Under the pieces are notes generated by a model. It saw only the letters and a program-made list of their open reading frames with translations, had not been told where the DNA came from and did no database searches. The position numbers and the translations under genes were made by a program. From a virus, in IMG/VR virus record IMGVR_UViG_3300005647_000020, positions 1 to 27,337 of that record: a stretch of DNA of 27,337 nucleotides; one strand, given 5' to 3'. Position 1 is the stretch's first letter; each line of letters begins with the position of its first letter. Shown here piece after piece: positions 16,601 to 23,536 of this stretch.

Positions 16601-16833
16601 GTTTTGTTAAATCTTGGATTGAGCGACACGCAATGGCATCAGCTCGATTAAATCTATCTGAGATTCGTGGTAAGTACGGAACATTACCCGGCGCTGGTGG
16701 TGGTGTATCTTTGAATGCATCTGATCTTGCAGCACAAGCACGAGAAGATTTTGCTGATTGTTCTGCTCAGCTTGAAAATTATATTGCAGCACAAAACGAA
16801 ATGTATGGTGCATGGGATTGCGTGATAGGATAA
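13666..16833 (+). CDS. gp13: gp13-like neck protein fused to a large N-terminal Ig-like and repeat region
   Basis: This 1055-residue protein has several parts. Residues 1-165 look like a fibronectin/Ig-type beta domain. About 247-690 holds a run of roughly nine degenerate units built on G-x-x-W-F-D ... L-K-x-W-N-G-x-x-W-V, spaced about 35-50 residues apart and often starting with D-P. After a linker, about 800-1055 matches the T4 gp13 neck family: a V-Q-L-G-H-P-V-V-E-V-E-L-T-E-E-Q start, an A-F-E-S-L helix, and a W-I-E-R-H-A-M-A-x-A-R-L C-terminal helix. T4 gp13 is about 309 residues and has no such extension. gp13 joins the portal to the tail after packaging. The extra region may project from the neck as a fibre or adhesin; that is inference. 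gp14-like and gp15-like genes follow. Confidence 0.72.
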   Translation: MSFFSSPSDVSGTIKLEGEKIAVSFKQGLPESGQGTVVWNIPSPIAGCETMSAPNSAYCGIVITLSETASTYAQAPKDGVRYTADPTADPELHAGDNIAGACVIGAFYEGEKKGAGLELTTSFVVTDVDPDKFYYVTAYAVDCQGRHHTDGMRAYAADLGDIEEPASPAKSSVTLNDGKGAKPTDGTNLTPGVEYGFEFDLNTSFPDDSPESNRIVVKFDGEDAQTYGDMVDTINDQLADTDNPFRSTVPPNAGSLQWDDDSKTLKEFNGNLYATVPDVIVSDGTDPTALVDGDDYWFDLDGMQFKVRNSANLVNDGWDDFTTIIHPTDPSQPECDEVWFNGTEARKWSGTVWCELQLFSQDNDPSLRAEGICGQFWYNSDIKSLFGYDVDNQTWVEKFAINLPIAPNTIPAGFFWFDETVGVIRERKIVGSSFEWVPRLETDSAIGEVTPANPTVDYVWYKPSIDQIHVYNGTKFVALEPDAYVSWPTDPSDVSSCSLWWNDYVDPDELKEWDSLSNAWVLVAQFDNTNVDPLDPPEIKEDSIWNDTSTNTLKLWDGACYSDEFSYIDYPTDPTKLDPADADAPNTAWFDTTEKQWKIFTTGGSLPAAWTEVDAIVRNDDPAKPVAGQYWFDDENDILYQRTSTDTWKPEAFTTKPISNAVGTLWFDINDKTLKEWNGKNWVPAKSKVSAGLDNKGNLVFETREGGSCVSLLMLVPGVNQQTENDPNVTTSGVKHAGGYMRTYTDNPFELPQYLNTSLPDDVFLFDAIEDASVQPAQVGHDGLQSQPAYAQIGVGTDGSADERRELSHSIRVQLGHPVVEVELTEEQLQTCITGAFESLRKRSDIAYRREFYMFDTRPGIQKYSMTNRKANFHKIVGIHGAHRRSGVFGGGYSSNSVFDQLFTNQLYQNTTHGGFDLTSLHLSQQYLEQIELMFATRLTFHFSEHDRMLNLHQAMHKQERILLDTTIDRTEQDMLKDRFVKSWIERHAMASARLNLSEIRGKYGTLPGAGGGVSLNASDLAAQAREDFADCSAQLENYIAAQNEMYGAWDCVIG

Positions 16834-16836
16834 ATT

Positions 16837-17076
16837 ATGAAATTAAATGAATTAGATTTAACCACATTTGGTAAAAAGAATAAGGAATTAGATGTTCCTA
16901 AATATACTGATGGTTACGATTATGGTGATAAGAGTAACAACATAGCTACAAATGATGTTGTTGTTAAAAGCTCTAAAGACGGAACTGTTTATGGTCGCAG
17001 ACAAGTTAAACAGCGCAAATTAAAAAAGTCTAAGACTAATCCACACAAAAACTGGGATGGGTTGAAAAAACTATAA
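16837..17076 (+). CDS. Small basic protein of unknown function in the neck operon
   Basis: This 79-residue, lysine-rich protein begins M-K-L-N-E-L-D-L-T-T-F-G and has a Gly/Tyr/Asp-rich middle and a strongly basic C-terminus. It has no cysteine, membrane segment or recognised domain. It starts 3 nt after the gp13-like stop behind an AGGAT-type ribosome binding site, and its stop overlaps the next start as TAATG. Such tight coupling suggests it is made in fixed proportion with the neck proteins. It may be a minor virion or assembly factor. I do not recognise a family. Confidence 0.65.
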   Translation: MKLNELDLTTFGKKNKELDVPKYTDGYDYGDKSNNIATNDVVVKSSKDGTVYGRRQVKQRKLKKSKTNPHKNWDGLKKL

Positions 17077-18722
17077 TGAGTAAAAAAACTGGATGTGAAG
17101 GTACTTACGGTCCAAAAGCATTAGATAATTTAGCAGCACAGACTAACCAAACTGATTCTGGCTGTCTACCAAGCCAAGCTGCTCTTGATCCTGCGTGTAA
17201 GCCGTGGCAATTAACCCTGTCTAACGATGCCTCCATTATAGATAGTTACGCTGCTGAGAGTCTTAGCATAGCCGGTGGCGATGCAAACGTGTTCAAACTG
17301 CTAGGCGTTCATGAGCAAACTAAGATAGTCGATGCTACAGGCTTTGGTGATCCAATTTCAGGCGGTCAAGTCGGAGCATATCCAGCGAAAAATGCATTTA
17401 ATATTTACGATACATCTTGGAAGTCAATTCAAAAGGGTGAAGATGCAGTTGTTGCTTCAGCATTTATTGGATATGATTTTGGTTTAATTAAAATAGCTAA
17501 CACAGCTCGTAGAAAATACTCAGTAGATGATGCTGCGATTTATAAACACATCACAGCGATAGTATTAAAACAATCATCAAATCCTAGTGAACGTGCAACA
17601 AGAGTCAGAGTCGAACGTTCTCAAGATGGAAAACAATGGAAAGGTGTTCAAATAATTGAATTACCAAACGACGATTGCCTTAATACGTTCATGCTAAAAG
17701 ATTCAGTATCATCTAGATTTTGGAGAGTTAGACCTATTCAATTTAATGGTGGTAAAATGGATAGTTGGGGAGTGTCAGCTCTACAATTAGTAGAAAACTA
17801 TTTAGCTACTGAGGAACATAATATTCAAGATAAAATTCTTTTAGAGAATCGGGATCGAGAATATGATATGTCATCATTACCAGTAAAAATTTATTGGGAT
17901 ATTCAAGAACTACAAACCGATTTAACTCGATTTGGATTGGAGATGAATAGTGAAACATTATTCATTGCTGCGAATTTCTCATCAGTGGTAGCCTCTTTAG
18001 GCCGACCATTTATTATAGGCGATATAATTCAAATTCCAGCACTAACACAATACTCTGCAACACTAGAACCGATTGAAAAATTTATGGAAGTTGTTGATAC
18101 TTTTTGGGCCGCTGAAGGATACACTCCCGGCTGGCAACCAACACTCCAACGAGTGGTTCTTCAACCAGCATACGCTTCACGCGAAACACAAAACGTATTT
18201 GGTGATTTAAGTAATGAGCGAGAAATAGATGCACTTGGATTACTTGGCGGTGATGATGGCAATGATCCTCAATATCAGGACTATCAAGATGTGAGTGAAG
18301 AAATTGCAATACAATCAAAAATTGCTGTTCCAGAAAAAGGAACTGATGATTCTGGTATAAGAAAATGGGAAGATGATGAGTTGGCTAAGGCTAAAGCCGC
18401 TGGTATAAATAACTTAGAATCAACTGGTCAAAGACCTGACGAATTTCAATCATCAGATGGTATGCCACCTAACGGTGATCCATATACTGAAGGTGATGAA
18501 TTTCCAGATAATCCAAAAGATAAAGCTTGGCATCGTTTAACTTATACTAATATAAGTGATTCAAATTTACCTAGACTTCATCGCTATAGTCTTGCTAAGA
18601 AGCGATGGAGATATATAGAAACTGATTATAGATCAGCGAATAATAGTAAACGTCCATTAATTAGGGAATTTTTGGATAACCCTACACCCATAGGACAGAT
18701 TACAAAAAATGAAAGAACATAA
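17076..18722 (+). CDS. gp14: gp14-like neck protein with a discoidin (F5/8 type C)-like domain
   Basis: This 548-residue protein has a Cys-containing N-terminus, then about residues 50-240 resembling an F5/8 type C (discoidin) beta-sandwich: I-T-A-I-V-L-K-Q, R-V-R-V-E-R-S-Q-D-G-K-x-W, and S-S-R-F-W-R-V-R-P. The second half matches the gp14 neck family as seen in marine T4-like phages: G-R-P-F-I-I-G-D-I-I-Q-I-P, then P-I-E-K-F-M-E-V, then G-W-Q-P-T-L-Q-R-V-V-L-Q-P. The C-terminus is acidic and probably flexible. T4 gp14 is 256 residues, so this is about twice as long. gp14 forms the neck with gp13 and, in T4, helps hold the whiskers. The discoidin-like part may bind glycans. It overlaps its neighbours at both ends (1 nt and 14 nt). 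Confidence 0.72.
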   Translation: MSKKTGCEGTYGPKALDNLAAQTNQTDSGCLPSQAALDPACKPWQLTLSNDASIIDSYAAESLSIAGGDANVFKLLGVHEQTKIVDATGFGDPISGGQVGAYPAKNAFNIYDTSWKSIQKGEDAVVASAFIGYDFGLIKIANTARRKYSVDDAAIYKHITAIVLKQSSNPSERATRVRVERSQDGKQWKGVQIIELPNDDCLNTFMLKDSVSSRFWRVRPIQFNGGKMDSWGVSALQLVENYLATEEHNIQDKILLENRDREYDMSSLPVKIYWDIQELQTDLTRFGLEMNSETLFIAANFSSVVASLGRPFIIGDIIQIPALTQYSATLEPIEKFMEVVDTFWAAEGYTPGWQPTLQRVVLQPAYASRETQNVFGDLSNEREIDALGLLGGDDGNDPQYQDYQDVSEEIAIQSKIAVPEKGTDDSGIRKWEDDELAKAKAAGINNLESTGQRPDEFQSSDGMPPNGDPYTEGDEFPDNPKDKAWHRLTYTNISDSNLPRLHRYSLAKKRWRYIETDYRSANNSKRPLIREFLDNPTPIGQITKNERT

Positions 18723-19470
18723 ATTAGAATATTATTATGATGAGCAATTAAAAAATCTGCTTATTCAATTTCTTGCTGTTTTCAGGGCTGTTAAGGTTAA
18801 GTCTGGTAAGACAAATGAATTAGATGAAAGATTTATTAATGTAACGGTAAAGAATGGAAGTTCAGATAGAGTTGTTGCTGCAATAAAGGGTGACAATACT
18901 CAAAACAAACCAATTCGTTTACCCATCATCGCAGGAACATTGGTCAATATTTCATTAGAGCCATCATTAAGGAAAGGCACAGGCACTGAAAGAACTCAGA
19001 CGGTGATGCCACAGGGTGGACAATTTCCAAACGATTTAAAAACTGTTACTCAACAAATGACTATTCCATATATGGCAAACTTTGAAGTTAATATGTTTGC
19101 ATCTAGTCAAGAACAACATTATGAAATGCTAGAACAGATTTTAATTTTATTTGATCCAACATTAGAAATTCAAACATCTGATGATGTATTGGATTGGACA
19201 CGCATTAGAAAGTTAGAATTGACTAATATCAATTTCGAAGAAAATCCACCGGGTACTGATCGTAGATTAATTCAAACAGTTTTATCATTTGAAGCACCAA
19301 TATATCTAACCGCTCCAGCACTTGTTCGTAAAAATTATATTGCTGAAGTAAAATTGAGAGTAGGTGCAGTTTCTAATTTAAACTCTGTAGAAGATGCATT
19401 AGTACAATTAGATCAAGATGGTATAGAGTACGATACATTAAAATCTATAAAAGATATAGATCTTGATTAA
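18709..19470 (+). CDS. gp15: Tail completion and sheath stabiliser protein (tail terminator)
   Basis: This 253-residue protein matches the T4 gp15 family (272 residues). It starts with Y-Y-Y-D-E-Q-L and an F-L-A-V-F-R helix. It continues with V-T-V-K-N-G-S-S-D-R-V, then a P-Y-M-A-N-F-E-V-N-M-F-A-S-S segment followed by Q-I-L-I-L-F-D-P-T-L-E-I, and a C-terminal strand ending P-I-Y-L-T-A-P-A. gp15 caps the finished tail tube and sheath as a hexameric ring and is the docking surface for the gp13/gp14 neck. Its position directly after the gp14-like gene fits this. The start overlaps the gp14-like frame by 14 nt, with an AGGAC ribosome binding site inside that gene. Its stop codon shares TTAA with the converging zinc-finger gene. 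Confidence 0.88.
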   Translation: MKEHKLEYYYDEQLKNLLIQFLAVFRAVKVKSGKTNELDERFINVTVKNGSSDRVVAAIKGDNTQNKPIRLPIIAGTLVNISLEPSLRKGTGTERTQTVMPQGGQFPNDLKTVTQQMTIPYMANFEVNMFASSQEQHYEMLEQILILFDPTLEIQTSDDVLDWTRIRKLELTNINFEENPPGTDRRLIQTVLSFEAPIYLTAPALVRKNYIAEVKLRVGAVSNLNSVEDALVQLDQDGIEYDTLKSIKDIDLD

Positions 19471-19796
19471 TTTATAAGATTTTTAGAATCACGACCACCA
19501 CAGCTTCTACCACAATACTGCGAAAACTTATTATTGTTCTTACTGCCATTTAAAATAATTTTACACGGCTCATCACATACTTTACTTTTACATATTGGTT
19601 GATGATCTATGTTTTGTATAATGCACTGTATTCTAGCTCTTATGGGCGCATCATATTGAAGGAAACAAGTTTCTTCGACAATTTTCTGAAGATACTCTGG
19701 TTTTCTGAATAATATATATTTGTATCTGGGATTAGTCTTTCTACCATCTTTTAAAATAATATTTAAATCAATCAATTCATTTTTAAGATCATTCAT
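19467..19796 (-). CDS. Small zinc-finger protein, paralogue of the one at 7776-8144
   Basis: This 109-residue minus-strand protein has an N-terminal helical half and a C-terminal cysteine cluster: Cys69-x4-Cys74 and Cys95-x3-Cys99, with an extra Cys78. The motif D-H-Q-P-I-C and the spacing of the two cysteine pairs match the plus-strand gene at 7776-8144. The fold resembles zinc modules of phage homing endonucleases, without a nuclease domain. A CATAAATA box (minus strand, 19801-19808) ends only 4 nt before the ATG and there is no Shine-Dalgarno sequence, suggesting a leaderless late transcript. It stands alone on the opposite strand between gp15 and the sheath gene, as an inserted element would. 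Function unknown. Confidence 0.6.
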   Translation of the reverse strand: MNDLKNELIDLNIILKDGRKTNPRYKYILFRKPEYLQKIVEETCFLQYDAPIRARIQCIIQNIDHQPICKSKVCDEPCKIILNGSKNNNKFSQYCGRSCGGRDSKNLIN

Positions 19797-19800
19797 GTAG

Positions 19801-19808
19801 TATTTATG
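19801..19808 (-). promoter_or_regulatory. T4-type late promoter CATAAATA 4 nt from the zinc-finger start codon
   Basis: The plus strand reads TATTTATG. On minus this is CATAAATA, then CTAC, then ATG (19796). The short spacing leaves no room for a 5' leader. Confidence 0.5.
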
Positions 19809-19857
19809 ATAATTACTGGGTTTCCGTTATTAAAAGTATATAAAAACAATCATAATT

Positions 19858-19865
19858 GATAAATA
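19858..19865 (+). promoter_or_regulatory. T4-type late promoter GATAAATA for the tail sheath gene
   Basis: GATAAATA lies 29 nt before the ATG at 19895, with an ATAGGAAT ribosome binding site between. It supports 19895 as the start over the upstream in-frame TTG at 19856, which precedes the box. Confidence 0.6.
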
Positions 19866-19894
19866 AAACTATAATTAATCATAGGAATATTAAC

Positions 19895-22255
19895 ATGACA
19901 CTTGTATCACCGGGCGTAGAAACCTCCATTATAGACGAAAGCCTTTTTGTCTCAAATTCATCTAGTTTAGTACCATTGTTTTTCATTGCAACTCAAGATG
20001 AAAAATTGCGCCCAGACGGTAATCGAGCCGAAGGAACATATGAACATTCCCGAATTCGAAGCGTAACCTCATTGCGTGAATCAATTAACCTTTACGGCGA
20101 ACCAAAATTTAATTCTGATAGTTCAGGAAATCAATTTCATGGTGACGCGAGAAATGAGTACGGCTTATTTGCAATGAATCAATATCTAGGAATAGGTAAC
20201 AACGCATACGCAGTTCGTGCTAATGTAAATTTAAATGATGACTTTGATGATATTGAAGATCAATGGGAAGTTAAAACTAAAGAAGCCGCAACTATTTTAA
20301 ACAACTTAGTAAACAACTATATCAATAGTATTAATACTGCAAACGGCCTAGCACAAACTGGCCTTAGTGTACTAAATGATCTAAATGTATTGAAAGCATT
20401 TGGCGCAAACCAAACATCAGCAGAATATAGTAATGTTGGTCCATATGGTGATTTCACTGGCGGTCAAGATTATGTAGTTAATGACGTTATTACATTACGT
20501 AACTCCGATACATTGATTACAACCAGTGATCAAGTACGTGTTACTGGTGTTGATGTAAACGGCACAGTAACAAGTTTTGTCACAACCTCAGTTGATCCAT
20601 CTAGATCTTATAATGATACAGTAGAGCATGTATCAGCAACAAACTTAAATGGTAATGCTAGTATCGGTACTGGTTTTGAATTAGTATTTGGTGTTGCTAA
20701 CGTAACTGATTTTAAACAAACAAGTTCAGATTTTGACGGTACTTCTCCTAACGGATCTTTTGAAGCTGGTTCTGACTACGCAGTAGGTGAAGTACTTACT
20801 ATGTCAAACGGTGCAACTGTTGTAATTACTAGTATAACCGGCGCTGGAGCAACTGGTCCTATTGATACTTTCGCATTAACAGATGTGGGAACATTTGTAG
20901 CTGATGCAGTGGCACTTACAACTTCTTCTGGTTCTACTGCTGGAACTGGTTTCACACTTACTCCAAGTTCTGCAAACCTTGTAGAATTAAAAACAACCGT
21001 TTCTGTTGAAGAATTAACTACTCTATCACGAGATGCTGTTGTATATATTTTTGATTCAGTATTAGGCGCATATTCTTATAGAAATATGGAAGATGATTTT
21101 TTCGTCGATAAAACATCTAATCCACTTCAAGTGTTCGCTGCCGGTTTTACTGTTGCATCTACTGGAACATTCCCCGGCTTTGATGGCTTAGCACTTAATC
21201 CTCCTACAGCATCTGCTACAGCAGATACATTCACACCACAAGAAGCTGAAAATTTATTTAATGTTGCCGCTAATGATTTCATGGCAACTCAGATATTTTT
21301 AACTAAATCTTCTCTTGGTGCCAATGACACAGCTCGCAGAGTAAGTATAGTTAGTGCACTTCAAGCTGCTATCGCAGGTAATACTGATGTTCGATCTGAG
21401 ACATTTCAATTTAATATAATTGCATGTCCGGGTTATCCTGAAGTTGTAGATGAACTATTAGCATTATCTGCTGATGTAAAATCTGAAGCATTAGTTGTAG
21501 CTGATACTCCTAATAACTTAAATCCAGATGGTATCACTAATCCAACTAATGGTTGGGCATTAAGTTCTGCACGTCAAAATAATACTAGTGTTTGCTACTA
21601 CTATCCGTGGTGTTATGGAACTAATCTAGATGGTTCTAATGTTCTATCCGCACCTTCTGGAGCAGCAATTCGACAAATGGCTTATAATGATAACACTAGT
21701 TTCCTATGGTTTGCTCCAGCGGGTGTAAATCGTGGTCTTGTATCTGGCGTGTCTGATGTTGGTTATGCTTCTGGAGTTCTTGGAAGCGCAACTACTTTCA
21801 CATCAGTTGCCTTGAATCAAGGTCAACGCGATGCACTATACCAAGATGTGCCAAGCGGTCGTTTGAATCCAATTGTGTTCTTGCCGGGTAAGGGCATCAC
21901 AATCATGGGTCAGAAAACATCAGCACCAACTACTAGTGCGCTAGATCGAATTAATGTTGTTCGTCTTGTAATGCACGTTCGAAGACAGCTACGATTATCT
22001 ACATTTGGTTTTATCTTTGAACCAAATGATCAAAAGACTCGTGATAACGTTAAAGCGTTGGCTGATAACTTCTTAGGTACAATCTTAACAAATCGCGGTA
22101 TTATTGAATATTTAACAGTATGTGATGATTCAAATAACACTCCCGATGTTGTGGATCGTTCTGAATTGATATTAGATGTTTTAATTAAACCTACTAAAGC
22201 GGTTGAATTTATCTCAATACCTATTAGAATTGTATCTCAAGGTGCAGAAATTTAA
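19895..22255 (+). CDS. gp18: Contractile tail sheath protein
   Basis: From the ATG at 19895 the protein has 786 residues and begins M-T-L-V-S-P-G-V-E, the usual sheath N-terminus. The C-terminal third is the conserved sheath domain: L-P-G-K-G-I-T-I-M-G-Q-K-T, then R-I-N-V-V-R-L-V-M-H-V-R-R, F-I-F-E-P-N-D and I-L-D-V-L-I-K-P. T4 gp18 has 659 residues. The surplus lies mainly in about 178-362, where two tandem beta-rich units share a D-Y-x-V-x-x-V-I/L-T pattern and end in G-T-G-F. They fall where T4 gp18 carries its exposed outer domains. The sheath contracts around the tube to drive injection. The in-frame TTG at 19856 is rejected because the late promoter box lies after it. An intrinsic terminator follows. 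Confidence 0.93.
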   Translation: MTLVSPGVETSIIDESLFVSNSSSLVPLFFIATQDEKLRPDGNRAEGTYEHSRIRSVTSLRESINLYGEPKFNSDSSGNQFHGDARNEYGLFAMNQYLGIGNNAYAVRANVNLNDDFDDIEDQWEVKTKEAATILNNLVNNYINSINTANGLAQTGLSVLNDLNVLKAFGANQTSAEYSNVGPYGDFTGGQDYVVNDVITLRNSDTLITTSDQVRVTGVDVNGTVTSFVTTSVDPSRSYNDTVEHVSATNLNGNASIGTGFELVFGVANVTDFKQTSSDFDGTSPNGSFEAGSDYAVGEVLTMSNGATVVITSITGAGATGPIDTFALTDVGTFVADAVALTTSSGSTAGTGFTLTPSSANLVELKTTVSVEELTTLSRDAVVYIFDSVLGAYSYRNMEDDFFVDKTSNPLQVFAAGFTVASTGTFPGFDGLALNPPTASATADTFTPQEAENLFNVAANDFMATQIFLTKSSLGANDTARRVSIVSALQAAIAGNTDVRSETFQFNIIACPGYPEVVDELLALSADVKSEALVVADTPNNLNPDGITNPTNGWALSSARQNNTSVCYYYPWCYGTNLDGSNVLSAPSGAAIRQMAYNDNTSFLWFAPAGVNRGLVSGVSDVGYASGVLGSATTFTSVALNQGQRDALYQDVPSGRLNPIVFLPGKGITIMGQKTSAPTTSALDRINVVRLVMHVRRQLRLSTFGFIFEPNDQKTRDNVKALADNFLGTILTNRGIIEYLTVCDDSNNTPDVVDRSELILDVLIKPTKAVEFISIPIRIVSQGAEI

Positions 22256-22279
22256 TAAATCTTCTGCAATATAAAAATT

Positions 22280-22309
22280 AAAAAGGCACTCAATTGGGTG
22301 CCTTTTTTT
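22280..22309 (+). terminator. Rho-independent terminator after the tail sheath gene
   Basis: A stem AAAAAGGCAC/GTGCCTTTTT closed by an 8-nt loop is followed by T residues. It isolates the sheath transcript from the membrane-protein pair. Confidence 0.88.
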
Positions 22310-22344
22310 AATACTTGATCTACGATAAAGTTTTTCCTAATTTA

Positions 22345-22352
22345 ACTAAATA
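22345..22352 (+). promoter_or_regulatory. Late promoter-like ACTAAATA 6 nt from the start of the first membrane protein
   Basis: ACTAAATA ends 6 nt before the ATG at 22359, with no Shine-Dalgarno sequence between. The same variant precedes the tail tube gene at 26160. Confidence 0.4.
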
Positions 22353-22358
22353 TGTTTT

Positions 22359-22934
22359 ATGAAGATAAAAAAACCTAAGAGTTGGATAAATGCAACAATA
22401 GAGACTGCTTTCTATGTAGCAGTAGCTGTTACTGTGTTATTTTTTATTGAGCTACATCAATCACCAACAAAATATCAACACTATTATGGGGATGTGTTAG
22501 CTAATACTGAGTTTACATATCCTGAAAAAATAGAATTTTATGCATTTGGTAAAGCAAACCACGGAACATTTGATGTTGAGGAACGTCGAGAATTGTATTG
22601 TTCTCCAATGAATAGCTCCCTTCCTCGACAATTAATAGATATTTCTGATATACGAATAGATGATTTTGAATTTGTAAATGAACTTCCCGATGTGTATCTT
22701 TCTGCAATTGGAAGCCCAGAAAGTACTCTTAGTAAGATAGGTAAAGTATCTATTCAAAAAATACGAGATAATCCAGTCAACCAAACATGGAAACTTGATA
22801 TTATTCCATTAGAAAGTTCAGTATGTTTTATGCATACAGAATTAACAACATGGACTAGATTATTTAGAATACCAAAAACTACTAAATTTGATAGTAATGA
22901 ATTTAATTATATTTACGAATCAACGGGAAACTAA
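22359..22934 (+). CDS. Membrane-anchored protein of unknown function, first of a tandem pair
   Basis: This 191-residue protein has a basic N-terminus (K-I-K-K-P-K), one hydrophobic segment at about 17-33 and then a soluble domain, suggesting an inner-membrane protein with its C-terminal domain outside the cytoplasm. Shared with the next gene are Y-Y-G, T-Y-P-E-x-I, Y-A-F-G, Q-L-I-D, P-L-E-S-S and F-R-I motifs, and exactly two cysteines in equivalent places (Y-C-S and V-C-F here), which could form a disulfide. It is not a typical virion protein. It sits between sheath and tube-type genes after a terminator. Superinfection exclusion or envelope modification is possible, by analogy only with the small T4 membrane proteins Imm and Sp. 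No homologue is recognised. Confidence 0.75.
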   Translation: MKIKKPKSWINATIETAFYVAVAVTVLFFIELHQSPTKYQHYYGDVLANTEFTYPEKIEFYAFGKANHGTFDVEERRELYCSPMNSSLPRQLIDISDIRIDDFEFVNELPDVYLSAIGSPESTLSKIGKVSIQKIRDNPVNQTWKLDIIPLESSVCFMHTELTTWTRLFRIPKTTKFDSNEFNYIYESTGN

Positions 22935-22935
22935 T

Positions 22936-23493
22936 ATGAAAGAATCATTAAAAGCAAAATTTACACTCACTAAAATAATAGTATATGTTGTACTGATAAT
23001 ATCGGTAATGTATTTTTATGAAAAATCATTACCAATGACTTATTTTTTTAAATACTATGGTAATATTACTACGGCTGACACATTCACATATCCAGAAGAA
23101 ATTACTTCTTATGCATTTGGTGAATCAGACAAAGAACCATTTGAAATTTGGTTTGTTAACGGATTGTTATGCTCTGCAATTGATTCAGGTGAACCTACAC
23201 AATTAATTGATGTTAGACAAAAACACTTCGAAGAATATTCATTTGAAAATGATATTCCCGATATTCCATTATATCCAATAACACAATCCAATAATATAAC
23301 TAAAGTTGGGGTTGCTGCTATTGAGAAAATTCGACTTGATGAACAAAACCTTATCTGGTCAATGGAAGATGTAAAGCCATTAGAAAGTTCTAATTGTTAT
23401 ATTTCTGCAAAAGCTACAGTTAAAACATTAATTTTTAGAATTGAAAAATCTTTAGATTTTACTGGAAATATATTTCAATACATTGTTCCATAA
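22936..23493 (+). CDS. Membrane-anchored protein of unknown function, second of a tandem pair
   Basis: This 185-residue paralogue of the preceding protein has the same plan: basic start, one hydrophobic segment at about 14-30, then a probable extracytoplasmic domain with two cysteines (L-C-S and N-C-Y). The motifs F-T-Y-P-E-E-I, Y-A-F-G, Q-L-I-D-V, P-L-E-S-S and F-R-I keep the order and spacing of the first copy. The ATG at 22936 lies one base after the upstream stop, so the two are translationally coupled. An in-frame TTG at 22888 lies inside the upstream gene and would add a tail before the basic start, so it is rejected. The divergence between copies points to an old duplication. Function unknown. 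Confidence 0.75.
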   Translation: MKESLKAKFTLTKIIVYVVLIISVMYFYEKSLPMTYFFKYYGNITTADTFTYPEEITSYAFGESDKEPFEIWFVNGLLCSAIDSGEPTQLIDVRQKHFEEYSFENDIPDIPLYPITQSNNITKVGVAAIEKIRLDEQNLIWSMEDVKPLESSNCYISAKATVKTLIFRIEKSLDFTGNIFQYIVP

Positions 23494-23523
23494 TAATCGT
23501 TAATTTCAATTAATTACATCTTT

Positions 23524-23531
23524 GATAAATA
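23524..23531 (+). promoter_or_regulatory. T4-type late promoter GATAAATA 5 nt from a start codon
   Basis: GATAAATA is followed by TCTAC and then the ATG at 23537. No ribosome binding site fits between, implying a leaderless transcript. Confidence 0.55.
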
Positions 23532-23536
23532 TCTAC

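Noticed and set aside
19856-19894. TTG start extending the sheath protein by 13 residues
   Set aside because: The late promoter box lies within this extension and a good ribosome binding site precedes the ATG at 19895, which also gives the standard sheath N-terminus.
22888-22935. TTG start extending the second membrane protein
   Set aside because: It lies inside the upstream gene and would place extra residues before the basic N-terminus that precedes the membrane segment in the paralogue.
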